Positions 40,336-52,600 are shown, counted from the stretch's first letter. The stretch is DNA of 64,000 bases from Sinonovacula constricta (GCA_007844125.1 CM017570.1:52689292-52753291), one strand, 5' to 3'. A program made the numbers and translations. The notes: generated from the letters alone by a model not told the origin.

Positions 40336-43300
40336 ATATGTTTTATTATAAACGTTTGAAGGGCGTACGTTCTTGATACACTTTTCATGAGAGAATCCAT
40401 TTTATCATAGCTTGCTATTTGTATGTTGGTGAGACAAATCTTTGTGATGTGGCTCACTCTCAATCCTTTAATTGCCGCGTTTACAAGTACGACTGATGTC
40501 AGTTCAGTGTTCCTGGTCAAATCTAGTCCTAGCATTTCCGTTCTACAATGCTCTGCGCAGTAAATGTCTCCCATTTGTAGAATTTTAAGTTCATGCATAC
40601 TAGAGACATATTCCGTTAAAGACAGAATTTCATAATGGTTTGTCAGTTTAATGTGATGTAAAGTGAGCTCTTCGGTTACTGTGCTCATTCGGAGTCCTCT
40701 GATAGATATGTTATCTAGTGAAACAGTTTTTAGTTCAGTGTGCTTTGACAAATCTAAGTAACAGTCTTCATTTCTTTGATGTTCTATGCTATCAATATTA
40801 CTCATGACTAAAAACTCAAGAGCGTGCATGACTGATACACTTTCCATCAAAATCACTATATCATCATGTTTTGACAGATTAATGCCGCGGAGAGTGAGAC
40901 TTGTTGTGACTGTGCTCATGAGCAACTCGTCAAGCGATATGTTCTGTAGTGAAACGTAAGTTAGTTTTGTATGCTTTGACAGATCTAGAAACCCGTCTTT
41001 ATTCTTTCTTTGATGACTTTCGCTGTAAATATTATCCATGTGTAGCTCCTGAAGAGCTTGCGCGCTTGAGACACTTTTCATGAGAGAAACCATTTTATCG
41101 CATTTTGCTATGTTTATGTCTTTGAGAGAAAGCTCTTCGGTAATTGTTCCTATCTTCAACCCGGAGAGGGATATGTCGGCTAGTGAAACAGTTTCCAGTT
41201 CATTGTGCTGTGACAAATCTAAGTAACAGTCTTCAGTGTTTCCTTGTTCTGTACAGTCAATATTGCTCATGTCTATAATCTTAAGTGCTTGCCCCATTGA
41301 AACACTTTGCATGAGAGAAACCATTTCATCGTGTTTTGCTATTTTTATGTCTTTGAGAGTGAGCTTCTCAAAAATTGTGCCTAACCGCAACCCGGTGAGT
41401 GATATGTCTGCTACTGACACAGTCTTCAGTTCATTGTGCTGTGACAAATCTAAGTAACAGTCTTCAGTAGTTCGATGTTCTGTGCACCCAATATGTTTTA
41501 TTAATAACGTCTGAAGGCCGAAGGTTCTTGAGACACTTTTCATTAGAGAAATCATTTCATCGTGGTTTGCAATTTTTATGTCTTTGAGAGTAAGCTCTTC
41601 GGTAATTGTGTCCATCTGCAACCCGGAGAGGGATATGTTCACTAGTGAAACAGTCTTTAATTTAATGTGCTGTGACAAATCTAAGTAACAGTCTTCAGTG
41701 TTTCCATGTTCTGTACAGTCAATATTGCTCATGTCTATAATCTTAAGTGCTTGCCCCATTGAAACACTTTGCATGAGAGAAACCATTTCATCGTGTTTCG
41801 CTATTTTTATGTTTTTGAGAGTGAGCTTCTCGGAAATTGTGCCTAAGCGCAACCCGGTGAGTGATATGTCTGCTACTGACACAGTGTTCAGTTCATTGTG
41901 CTGTGACAAATCTAAGTAACAGTCTTCATTATTTCCATGATCTGCGCAGTCAATGTTTTCCATGTCTAAAGACTGAAGTAAATGAGTGCTCGATACACTT
42001 TCCACCAGAGAAACTACTTCATTATTTTTTGCCATCCTTATCTCCGTAAGAGAGAGATTTATCGTTACTGGCCTTACTTTAAGGCCGCTGACGGATAACT
42101 TCGCAAGACAAACAGTTTCGAGTTCGGTGTGTTTTGACAGATCTAAGTAACAGTCTTCATTTCTTTGAGATTCTGTACACTCAATATTCATCATGCATAA
42201 AAACGTAAGTGCATGCGCGCTTGATACACTTTGCATGAGAGAAACCATTTCATCTTGTTTTGCTATGTTTATGTCTTTGAGAGTGAGCTCCTTGAAAATT
42301 GTGCCTAACCACAACCCGGTGAGTGATATGTCTGCTATTGACAGAGTCTTCAGTTCATTGTGCTTTGTCAGATCTAGGAAACAGTCTTCAGTAGTTCGAT
42401 GTTCTGTGCACCCAATATGTTCTATTATCAACGCTTGAAGGGCGTAGTTTCTTGAGACACTTTTCATGAGAGAAACCATTTCATCGTATTGTGTTAGATG
42501 TATGTCTTTGAGAGTAAGCTCTTCGGTAATTGTTCCTATCTGCAAGCCGGAGAGGGATATGTCTACTAGTGAAACAGTCTTCAGTTCATTGTGCTGTGAC
42601 AAATCTAAGTTACAGTCTTCAGTGTTTCGATGTTCTGTGCAGTCAATATTGCTCATGTCTAAAATCTTAAGTGCGTGCCCCCTTGAAACACCTTGCATGA
42701 GAGATACCAGTTCTTCGCGTTTTGCTATTATTATGTCTTTGAGAGTGAGCTTCTCGGAAATCGTGCCTAACCGCAACCCGGTAAGTGATATGTCTGCTAT
42801 TGACACAGTCTTCAGTTCATTGTGCTGTGACAAATCTAAGTAACAGTCTTCATTATTTCCATGATCTGCACAGGCAATGTTTTCTATGACTAAAGTCTGT
42901 AGTGAATGAGTGCTCGATACACTTTCCGTTAGATCCATCATACCGTCTATTGTGCAGATTTCGACTTCAGTCAAATAAAGATGAGATAGTGTTGGACTAA
43001 CTCTTAAAGAATCGGCTTCTAGTTTACGAAGCCATAAACTTTTTAGACCACATAATTCCGAAAAATCTAACCTTAAGTTATCACCCTGGCTTTGTAGGAT
43101 GTTTTGTTGACACATGCTTGAAATTAAAGTAAAGAAATTCTCGCAATCTGATTTCAGTGATTTTGAATAGTCACACATGAACATCTTGTACAAGGAAGAA
43201 TCAAAGTGTATACTTTTTAAATTAAGCTTTAGACAAGGTGCGTTCTGATGTATACGTTCCATGCAACAAAGTCTTAGCACGTACTGTATTACAGCCAGTT

Positions 43301-43484
43301 CCAATTCGTTATCGTCGTATGTGTAACTATTATCGAACATGCCTGCAATTGTTCTTTCTAACAATATTTCAGAGATCGAAGGCCACATGCCACTTAGAAA
43401 AATAAAAAAAGTATCCCCTTTCAGACAGGGTAAAACCTGTAATACTGGTTTCAATGTTGTCATGAATGTTACTGTTCCATCCCG
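40296..43484 (-). pseudogene. NLR LRR block a (11 clean 77-residue units)
   Basis: Open for more than 1,060 codons without a lesion. It begins with the end of the helical domain ('FFIFLSGMWPSISE'), then a non-repeated linker, one diverged LRR ('LCGLKSLWLRKLEADSLRV') and 11 tandem units of 77 residues. A unit consists of 'LSQHNELKTVSLVDISLSGL', then 'LTLKDIKIAKHDEMVSLM', then 'ALKILDMSNIECTEH', each with the L-x2-L-x-L LRR strand pattern, so about three LRRs per unit. Several unit subtypes alternate. The frame ends at 40296 after a 1-nt loss at about 40336; the sister sequence has 'cactcaatatg' where this has 'cactcatatg'. Confidence 0.85.
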
Positions 43485-43788
43485 TATGCAACGCTGCAAA
43501 ATACTCTTGAACTGTTTCATGGGAAAACGATATGCTTTTCTTATCACAGGTTATGTCTGGCACAGTGTTTTGTGTCAAAATTCCAACTTTGAGACATATT
43601 TTCATTTGTTCTTCTGAAAGACCATGGTCGACAGTTGAATCAAATACCAACTGCCTCCCTTCCCTGTGCATTGATGTTTCAAATGCTAATGTTGATAGTG
43701 CCGACAATATAGCCTTATAACGCACACATTTTTTCCTTCTTTTTAAATATATCAGGTGTAGAAATTTTCTCGTCAGTACCGATGTCAG
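43369..43788 (-). pseudogene. NLR region between NACHT and LRR (helical domain)
   Basis: In the same frame as the NACHT segment after the TAG. It contains 'YKAILSALSTLAFET' and 'ISFSHETVQEYFAAL', the conserved helical motif seen between NACHT and LRR in NLRs. Just after 'FAAL' (about 43485-43490, in TGCATACG) the frame must shift by one to continue into the LRR part; a 2-nt loss from a CATATA-like sequence would explain it. An alternative frame over 43735-43790 is also open and looks protein-like, so two compensating indels instead of one nonsense change are possible. Confidence 0.75.
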
Positions 43789-44777
43789 CTATCTCTTTCT
43801 ATGTTTTACTCCGTCTTTCTTTTCTGCGATTTCAAACCAAAGCTCAATAATATTAGTATATATCTCAGTCGTTGGCATTCCAAAGTCCTGGCCATTATAC
43901 CACAAACAGATGAGATATTTGAGAATGATCGGTGTCTCACCCATCTCTTCAACATTAGCCCTCTGTAAGCAGCCCTCAAAATCTTCGTATTTCTTATTTT
44001 TCTTTGTCCGATTGTTCAAACAATCAATCAGTTTTTTACCCAATATAGAGGTTTCTTGAACCCCACTTACTTGTATCTGCCTGTCAACTTCAGACTCTTT
44101 TAAACGCAACTCCTCTAGTTTCCAGGGACGGGTGGTAGTTATAATTGTATATTGCAAAGAAGAGTTTCTCCCTGGTATCCCAATACTAATTGATGGCACG
44201 CTTGATCGTTTTGGTGCTGTCCATTCATCCAAACCGTCAAGAATAATCAAGCATTTGTCAGAGAAACTAAGTACTTTATTAAGAAGCCAGTCTTGTCCAA
44301 CACTTTTAAGTGTTTTGCTATTGACAACAATATGCTTGAGAAGCTGGGACACTATCATATCTTCAATGTTATACTTGCCAGTTGCATTTCGCATTGAGAT
44401 ATAAAATATCAATTCATACTTCTGTAAAACCAACTCGAAATCACTAAGGGGTTTACTTCTTTCATGTATATTACACCAGGATGACAAAATATATTTGGCA
44501 AGAGAGGTTTTACCCATGCCGGCATCTCCAGTGACGTAGATATTGTAACAAGGATCGTCACCGTTTCCGAAAATGTCTTTGAGGTTTATTGGCATTTTGT
44601 TTTTCTCAAATGATGACTTACATAGAGCTTTGTGATCGACCAGCTGCAGCAGTGGTTCAGCATATATATCGTCAATATTAGTCTCGATGTTTGAAGACGC
44701 AGTGGCAGTGATAGGAGACTGTATCAAATATCTTTTGTAATATTTAACCAGGCTGCTTTGTAGTTCAGACGACCAAT
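43789..44777 (-). CDS. NLR exon 2, open part: NACHT NTPase domain
   Basis: Reads in phase from the acceptor at 44777 to TAG 43789-43791, giving with exon 1 an uninterrupted 591-codon HEPN-NACHT product. Walker A is 'GDAGMGKTS' (residues about 346-354), Walker B 'CLIILDGLDEW' (about 438-448), and the sensor-like 'TTTRPWKL' follows; this is the NACHT pattern (GxxGxGKT/S and LDGLDE). The later helices contain 'TPIILKYLICLWY'. All nucleotide-binding residues are present, so the domain could be functional. Upstream 'WSSELQSSLVKYYKRYLIQS' links it to the coiled coil. The TAG falls in the winged-helix/superhelical region, earlier than any natural end for an NLR. Confidence 0.85.
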
Positions 44778-47720
44778 CTGAAATAAAGCGTTCGTTTATT
44801 CAGAGCAATGTATGTGTTTGATATTTAGTAATGAAACCTTTGTATTGACAGTGAATGGTAATGAAGCAAACACATCATATAACAGGGATATGCAAAATAG
44901 TTAGCACAGAGTTAACTTTATTCTTCTTAATATATACGCAGGCAAAACGTATTTATCTATCATTGTTTGACAAACTCCTGTAATTGTCCTAAAATAATCA
45001 TAGACACACGTAATTTTACATACATTATTTTTCCTACGTTTATTTCAGATGAATAAGGTTTTCATGCTATAGAACATCGTAGTATTCATGTTAAAAAGAT
45101 ACACGAAGTGACAATTATCAATACAATATACACGAATTTACAAGACGATGAATACAACATATAATTGTATCAGGCGAAAAAGATCCACCCATGTTATACA
45201 TGCATCCACTTATATATAACGAACGACAAAATATACCTGCCCCCTAATCCCCTTATTTATCTGTTCATGTTCACAGTATTTATTCAATCACAATTCCATT
45301 ATTCCACCTATACATACACTGACAAATGCACCCACCTATACAAGCTCTGATAATCTTTACATATGCACAACATGCATCCCTACATCCACACAAAAGGCCT
45401 ATTGCCGTTGATGACGTTGTCGTGACTTTCACTAAGACATGACGCCGAGTTATATAATAACAGATCTATAATCCATGCGCATGTACTACTTGGCTACTTG
45501 TAATGTCATTGTATATATCGTAGTAACGTCACTTTCTATGTAAAGAATGTGCATACAGTGACCACATTCTGCGTTTCGTCATCCCAGTCAATTGCATGTC
45601 ACCCTTTTAATATACATGCATATATTGTAGAAAGAACGTTAATTTCAGTCCTATCTGACCGTTACAGACAAACAGTTGCACTTAGATGGTATTGCGTGAT
45701 GGTGGTATAATTTAACGCTTTCAACCCTTAATGATAAACACCTTTGCGGCTGTTGTTTAGATTCTCATTTCTTTCGGTACATGCCGTAGTGTTTAGGTTT
45801 TAAATCCAAACAATTGTATACTTAGCCGTTGTCACATATTATAATCCTGTGTTTCTTTGTACATTTAATGCAAGGGAACGACCAGAATTACAGAACTAGG
45901 CCTTAAACTAGAGGTCGCTGACATAAAAAAGGTGTCAATGGCGTTCTGTTAGTGCAGATATATACACGCAAGATTGTTAAAATGTTGAATCTCAGAAACG
46001 TTTAGCTGTATTTGTCTTAAGGTTTTTAAGAAATAAAGAAAGAACTACTCTCTCATAGTGTAAATATTATTTACAAGAGCAGCGTTGTGGGAAAAAACAC
46101 AGATATTATAACGTTAATGACGTCGTTTCTTTCCACTAGATATGACACCATGTTAAACTGCGTCACGCGAATTTCACAATGTGTATTTATGATTTCCTTT
46201 TCGCGAATTCTAACTGCAAAGATAACGGTGTACATTTAGATGACATTAGAAAAAATCGAAGAGGAACTAGAGGTACGTTATAAAGACATTCGCAACTTAA
46301 TCTAATGCCAGAAATGTTAGGTTTTGACACTAAAGTTTCCCATATCGTAAAAACATAACAGTAATTATTACCGCATCATGACTTCATACAGGATAATACC
46401 ATCATGTCAAACACACTCGGAAATATAAGCGGCGAATTAACTGGGTAACTGTATTTCCTACGACAAATCCATCTATGGGCGTAGCTAGACAGGATATGAT
46501 TTGTACGCATGGTCGCTTGTGAGTGTGTGCAGGGAGGAGTCTGGGCATACATTGAAATGGAATAAGTCAAATACATATAAAGTCGTTATCACAAATTGCC
46601 TTTAACTTTGTTTTTCAGTAAGCCTGGGGACTAAGTAAGTGCCAGTGTTTATTTCCTACAGAATAAGACGTCATACTAACACCAAACACCAAAGCTAAAT
46701 GATTGACTGTCAAATGAATGCATTAACCATTGTACATGTAACAAAATATACATATTAAATTGACAAAACTACCAATAAAAGTATGTAAATGTGTTATCGT
46801 CCCGAGTACGGAATTATCTGAGATGTTCTATATTAATTTATAACAGTACACGTTCTTTGCCATAAACATGTGTAAGCGGAGCTACAGAAAAGTTAGTAAA
46901 TCTGCGTACAAACAGCTATTGTAGATGCCTGTCAGTTTGGCAATTTACTTAGTAATAACTGCGTATCAATTATATACACCAAATATTTTTTTGGCAAAAT
47001 AAATTTATGTCGGTTAATAATACCGCATGAAAACTTCATGTCGATAATAAATACGGCATCAAAATCACATGTCGGTAATTAGTACGAAATATTAACTTGT
47101 AATATCGTTATGACTTTATTACGGTAATTTCTCAGACATAACAACTTTTGTGTTTGTAACAGTTACTGCGTAAAAACCTCATGTTGGTTATGTATGCGGC
47201 GAAATAACTTTCCATTTGAAATTGCTGCCGCATTATTAATTCATTTCTGTAATAAATACCGCACCAGAGTCGTATGCAGACAATTTGCACAGCGTAGTTA
47301 CTTCAAATCGGTAGTTAATTAAAGTTTATTAATGTCGTTACGATCCGAGTAAAGCCTTGACACATGCTTTATTTTAAGTGAATAAATGTGTTCATAAATA
47401 AATATTATGCTCACAATATATCGTAAATATGTTGTTATTTAAGCATATTCAACAACCGCCTCAAATACAAATTCTTTAATTATTTGACACATTTAGAAAA
47501 GCAAGCATATTCATTATCCAACTTACATCAGGACACACACACCTACATGTACATACACGAACACATCTAGTTCGAGTCATGTGCAAGTTATTTCTCATTT
47601 CAATCCCATCTAATTTTGTACACACATTCTGTCATACATATATGTCCCTTTCATGCGCCGATATAATTACATCATAGATTCGTAAAGGTTAATGTCAAAA
47701 TAAGTCTTTAAAAAGCTTAC
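44778..47720 (-). other. NLR intron 1
   Basis: Bounded by GTAAGC at the donor and a pyrimidine-rich acceptor (ctttatttcag) at 44788-44778. Phase 1 on both sides gives a continuous frame, with the split codon G|AT. The acceptor is followed by 'WSSELQSSLV', the usual link before NACHT in this family. The intron holds a degenerate ~31-bp repeat near 47.0-47.1 kb and no other gene. Confidence 0.85.
47000..47105. repeat. ~31-bp degenerate tandem repeat in the NLR intron
   Basis: 'gtcggttaataataccgcat', 'gtcgataataaatacggcat' and 'gtcggtaattagtacg' start about 31 bp apart. More degenerate copies may continue to about 47.35 kb. Confidence 0.6.
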
Positions 47721-48507
47721 CTTCGAATTCAATTGGAACGTTTTTGACAAGTTTTAATGCAGCCTTCACTTCTTTAAATCCTGACTCAAGCTTATGTTCT
47801 ATCTTTTCAACATGGCTTTTTATGTCACCTATACTAGAGTTGTTTTCCTCTGTTGTTTTCTGTATACATTTCAGACATGTGTTTACTTCTTGGTAATTAC
47901 GCGCCACTTCTTGTCGTACATCTTCAATAGCAGACAATACATCATCAAAACGTTTCCATGTTTCAAGCTTTTCTCTCATTAGTTCCATGTCTTTCTTGTT
48001 CACTACTTCTTCATTCTTTATTCCATCAGTAAGTTCACTGAGTAAGAAGGTGACGCGAAGTATCTTTTTAGTTTTTAGAAGAGTTCTGTTGATGATATTC
48101 CAATTCTTTTCGAATTCATCTCCTGTCATTGACAAGGTACTAACATGGCCATACAGACTGTTTCTAAGCATTCGTATTTCATTTACGGCTTCTTGTTTTA
48201 CATTTTTGCGTCTTGCATATTTGCGTCTAGTGATGCAGTTCGAAATAATGCAACTTAGTAGTGTAATGTCCAAACAGTCTATGTCAGCAGTTGGAAACAA
48301 AAGATTAATTTGGTCTTGGCTTAAGATCTTTCTCTTATGTAAGGAATCAATAATATCTTTATTATGCGTTGCGCTTAAAAACCGATCCAATGTTCCTGGA
48401 TTATAACTATTCATAAAGAATTCCTTCAAAATTTTCCGACCTCCTTCCAGTAAGAATCTAGTACACTGGTACCAGTTGGTCCTTACCGGGTCTGTACCGG
48501 CCGCCAT
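47721..48507 (-). CDS. NLR exon 1: DZIP3-like HEPN domain plus coiled coil
   Basis: Starts at ATG 48507 and runs 262 codons plus one base to a strong donor (GAAG|GTAAGC, GT at 47720-47719). Residues about 10-150 match the DZIP3/hRUL138-like HEPN fold: 'FLLEGGRKILKEFF', 'KRKILSQDQINLLFP', 'DITLLSCIISNC', and the HEPN signature R-N-x4-H in 'RNSLYGHVST'. Residues about 165-255 are charged and heptad-like (around 'SHVEKIEHKLESGFKEVKAA'), a likely coiled coil. HEPN domains often carry RNase or protein-interaction activity; here the role is presumably signalling. A possible acceptor (ctttcag) lies 22 nt before the ATG, suggesting an upstream 5'UTR exon. This exon shows no lesion. Confidence 0.88.
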
Positions 48508-48529
48508 TCTGTCCTTCTTGAGATGGGAC

Positions 48530-49205
48530 CTGAAAGTTCAATGCCAAAAAGCAAAAAGGTTTAATGCAATGAAGACCTTACACAACTTTTGAATATCTTA
48601 GCTAAGAATATTTTAGCAGAAAGACAAAACAAAATTCATTTGAACATTAAACTGGCATAGAAATTTTGCAGGGTCCAAATCATAAACGAACTAAGTACTA
48701 TCAATTGTTTATTGCATGTTTTACTTTATCTGTTGCACTGTTGAACTTACATGCATTTATATTATTTTTGCACAACAGACCATTAACAAACGTTATGGTA
48801 AAGAGCGGATGCGATATTAAGTGTGACTGTAAATATAAATATATGAGTTGGAAATATATCATCAAAACACTTCAAGAAATATTTTATTATATATTGTGGA
48901 TATTATATCTATTGACCAAACGGTGTACTTTTTCTTCTATTTAAATTCAATAAATACAAATTAAAACTTTAATATATTCCATAATCAGCCAGTCATAGTG
49001 ACTGCTTTTCTGGTCCTAGTGTGTGTTCCCGAGTTGAAATAACTAGAACTCTGTCATTTAAGGAACATGAAGGCTGAAACATCAATGTGCGAGATCTAGC
49101 CCTACACTTGGCTAAGGTTAGTACTAAGTTATAAACATTATTTTCACACTTTAAGACAACAACGTACTTATTTAATGTTGAAATACATCCCAGCAATCAA
49201 TTATA
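48530..49205. other. 5' flank of the NLR gene
   Basis: It should contain the upstream exon or promoter of the minus-strand gene. No TATA element or further exon could be fixed by eye. A 92-codon plus frame (48666-48944) has no motif. Confidence 0.45.
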
Positions 49206-49209
49206 ATAA

Positions 49210-49380
49210 TTATAATGAGGTTCAGCTATTTGGTGGAGGAAGATCTCAGACACATGTCTAGGTAGAACTATCGGAGCACAGCAAGACAGCTGGCAGTCCT
49301 TCCCACCTTATGTCCTTCTTCTCGAACGGGACTCGAACCCACGCCATGACAGGTTAAACTCAACATTTATTGGCCCGCAT
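49210..49380 (-). mobile_element. tRNA-derived SINE, copy 4
   Basis: On the minus strand: 'cgtgggttcgagtcccgttc', then 'ggaaggactgccagctgtct', 'tagacatgtgtctga' and 'cttcctccaccaaatagctg', the same layout as the 16.57-kb copy. Confidence 0.75.
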
Positions 49381-49439
49381 TAAATGGGAAATCTTACAAT
49401 TAAGTCACATAACGTGTTAAGGTCAATACTTCTTTACGT

Positions 49440-49660
49440 CACCTTAAGACAGGTTCAGACTTGTTTTTACGCTCAACCCAAGTTTCATTACCAAGTGTTG
49501 CGTTGTCCAAACGTTCAAGCCCTCTAAAGGTGTTGGACCTGTCTGATTGTTTAATTTCTAATACAATTGCTGATTCTGAAGGCCACATTCTACTTAGAAA
49601 AATAAACACACATTCTTTTTCAGATAATCACCATGTACTGCATCATTTTGCTTTACATTA
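49440..49660 (-). pseudogene. Decayed NLR fragment (helical-domain/LRR junction)
   Basis: The plus-strand text 'gaaggccacattctacttag' followed by 'aaaaataaa' matches 43378-43410 ('gaaggccacatgccacttag' then 'aaaaataaa'), which encodes 'FFIFLSGMWPSISE' on the minus strand. Here the frame is destroyed. A partner fragment lies at 61.9-62.1 kb ('acgctcaacccaagtttcat' against 'atgctcaacgcaatagttcat'). It indicates a former neighbouring NLR copy. Confidence 0.6.
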
Positions 49661-52600
49661 CTAACAAGTCAATTGAGTGATATGATTACGCATTTTTTTT
49701 TATTGCTTTTGAATGTATATTGTTGATGAAATCTTAACAAGCTTTGAATGTATCTGTCGTCATTACATTCATGACCATACACCTTTCGAGGATCCATAAC
49801 TATCTTTACGGTCTCACTTTTTGGAGATCAGAGTTACACGAAGCAGTTCAATAATGTAAGACAAAGGTGGTGTTAAAAGGCTTGTTTTGTTGAAGCAGAT
49901 GGTTAATTTAAGTTTGACATAAAACCTTTATTTTCAATATGACATCACGCGACCATATTACCATGTTCTTTTCAAAATCCTACTTACTGTCACTGACACA
50001 CTAAACAAAAGTTAGTCTTACATTTGGATAAATTTTAATAGAATAAAGAGTTAATGTAAAGGCTGTATAATTTACCTGGCTAAGACATTAACTAGGGAAT
50101 TTAGTCGATTTGGACAGGAATTATAGACATTACAGCCTAATACTTTATCTCTTGGATGACTTTGAGTGGAACTAAGAGGAAGGGGTCTACAAACAGATTC
50201 CCTCAATAATAAGCTCACCATTAACTAATATTGATACATTACAATGCTGTTTTATTTAAGAAATTAAAATGAATAAATATAAATAACTTTTAGAACCACT
50301 AAAAATAAATAGAGTATAACATATTACAATCATAATTCTAACGTAGTATATGGTAATTTTTAATTTAATCTTTACTTACGACATATTTTGTAAAGATTTT
50401 ATAAATATATAAAGAACATAAAATAGATGTGGTTGGTTATAAATTTTAAATGCTTTATTGCTGTGAAAAATGAAAACATTATGAAGATCCGGTTGATAAA
50501 GATTAGTCGTGAAAAAAAATAAAACGAATAAAATGTAATTGATATGAGGATTAATTGAGACTTTTTTTATTGTACATCATATAATTCAGAAAGAATTTAT
50601 TTTATCTGGATACCAAATTGTTGACTAGAATTTTCCTTACAAATACACATATGAAACAAAAATACATTCTATTTGAATGGATACGACGACTCAAGCATTC
50701 AAATGTAAGTGAATGAGGAAAGGATACGTATAGAAATAAAAACAACAACAAGCAAAGTCACTATGAAAAAGGCTTAATCGTTGTTAAAATTATAATTTCA
50801 TTAAAAGAAAAATCGTTTTATGTCAAACACTAAAACTATTGGCGATGCTTCAACAACCTTATCTATTTTATTTCGGAAATAAGCTTGTAAGAACTAAAAC
50901 GACTTAAGATTTCACCCACAAAGGTACACCATACTGTCACTAAAAATAGGATCTTCAAACATTTTCCTATTTCATAGACAGGGGAAATTGAATATTGTGC
51001 TTTTCTGTATGTATTTCATTCGAGGTAAGTTAAACATAGGATCTAGTGATGTTCTATGCATTAAAGCCTACACGGCAATAAGTCGTAAATTGACATTGTA
51101 ATTTCGTAATTTTAATACACCCGACCTTTTAAAAAAATGCTAGCCCATGAGCATTTAACAATCACAGTACGATATACAGCGTTATCGTGAATTTCTACCA
51201 TTTAATTATCTCCAACTGAACATTTTTAAATTTTTAGCACCAACTCATACTAAAAGCAACTTTTATAATAAAAGCATCAAGGTCAGAGAAGGGTTCATGT
51301 ATAGACGGAATCTTTAAGACCAACAAGTATTTGCTATAAATGATCGTCTAAACAAAGACGGCTTATTCTTTAGCTTAGAGTCTTTATTAAAATATGGTAG
51401 TATCACAAACTTCTTTGACTATGCAAGCATAATATCGGTTGTAAGAACTTACTTAAGAAAGATTAAAATTCAAGCCCATTAATATAAAAATCCTGGAGCC
51501 ACTCTTACCTTTTTTAGTTTCAATATTAATCGAAGCTAAAGCAGGATGCAGAATTTTTTTTGATAATATGGTGAAAGATTTCTTCATCTCTAGATAAATC
51601 GCTGAATGAGGTTGTGACAATAATGCAATTATAAAATTGTTTAAAATATACCTTTTACCATTTAAATGCCATTAAGGCATCTTTCTACACAGGTTTTAAA
51701 GTAAAATAAATCCCCTAATTGTAGGAACTTATGGTCTTCTTGAAAATGTCAGATACAACAATAAGTGATATTTTTGCAATCAATAAGAGAAGTGGAAATT
51801 ATTATCCAACTGTGCAATTCTTTTGGCAGGGCTAACTAATAAACATTGTCCTACTTTGAATAGTCCAGTTATTGGAGAAAGACACGTTTTAAACAATTAT
51901 TATCCTAATATTTTGAAATAAGTGCTTTGTTAGCCAAATATTACATATTTAATGCAAAAGAAATAGTTGTTGAAAGAGTTGAAGTAATGCAAATTATATA
52001 ATTATTAAATACAGAACTGATAAGTACAATGCAAATGAAAATATGTCCCAACAATAAAATAATGAAAACTGGAAGCTATTAGTACATTTAATAAATAATA
52101 TAAGGACATAAACCTATAATGAACAACATTTTTACCGATTACATCGATATTGGTCTTGATTTAATCATATATTGACACAACTGTTAAAGTATTATAAACT
52201 GTATTAGTTATATGTTGCATATTTTCAACGTGGAGGTACATGCGGCATGTTCAAAAGGCATGACAGAGACCAAAATTTAAGTTAGATAAAAGACATGAAT
52301 TTTTAATCTCCTTTCTCTTCATTTTCATTTAAACATCCCCACTTTACTCCATAGTTTCCCTCTTTTTTATGGTCTATTTTTTCTAGAATTCACGGTTTTC
52401 CACAGCTTTATGTGTTTATAGTTTCATCCATCTCAATAATTATGAACTGTTCATATTGTGTTTTTTTCAATGCTTGTCATTTTGTTTGTTGTATTGTACT
52501 CTTTTATTAGATAAGTTATAAAAAACGATGTCAAAAAGAATGTAAAACATTGGTCTTTAACTAATTAATGCAGCAACAATTGATAAAATGTTTTTTCATA

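Larger units (their letters stand above)
30703..43080. repeat. 231-bp tandem repeat array, about 53 units, with higher-order structure
   Basis: The coding repeat above, seen as DNA. The monomer is 231 bp (77 codons). Higher-order periods of 462 bp (41236 against 41698), 1155 bp (32943 against 34098) and about 2310 bp (34098 against 36411, offset by one codon) show repeated block duplications. Plus-strand frames across it recur at the same spacings and are only the antisense of the repeat. Confidence 0.9.
30700..48529 (-). pseudogene. HEPN-NACHT-LRR (NLR-type) gene with a giant LRR array, broken
   Basis: A minus-strand two-exon gene model. Exon 1 encodes a DZIP3-like HEPN domain and a coiled coil; exon 2 encodes NACHT, the helical region after it, and about 53 tandem 77-residue leucine-rich units. 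NLRs are cytosolic sensors: a nucleotide-switched NACHT oligomerises when the LRR region detects a trigger, and the N-terminal domain signals. As given, the frame is broken by: TAG 43789-43791; a frameshift at about 43485-43490; a 1-nt loss at about 40336; a 7-T run (6 in sister units) at 37636-37642; TGA 35604-35606; TAA at 34641-34643, 32022-32024, 31725-31727 and 31647-31649; about 29 nt missing near 31410-31436; a 1-nt loss near 31188. Some could be assembly errors, but the nonsense changes are plain substitutions. Either a pseudogene or a gene making only a HEPN-NACHT product. Confidence 0.8.

Noticed and set aside
31192..43720. Recurrent plus-strand frames of 60-146 codons across the LRR array
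   Set aside because: They are the antisense of the 231-bp repeat, recur with its period, and show no independent protein pattern.
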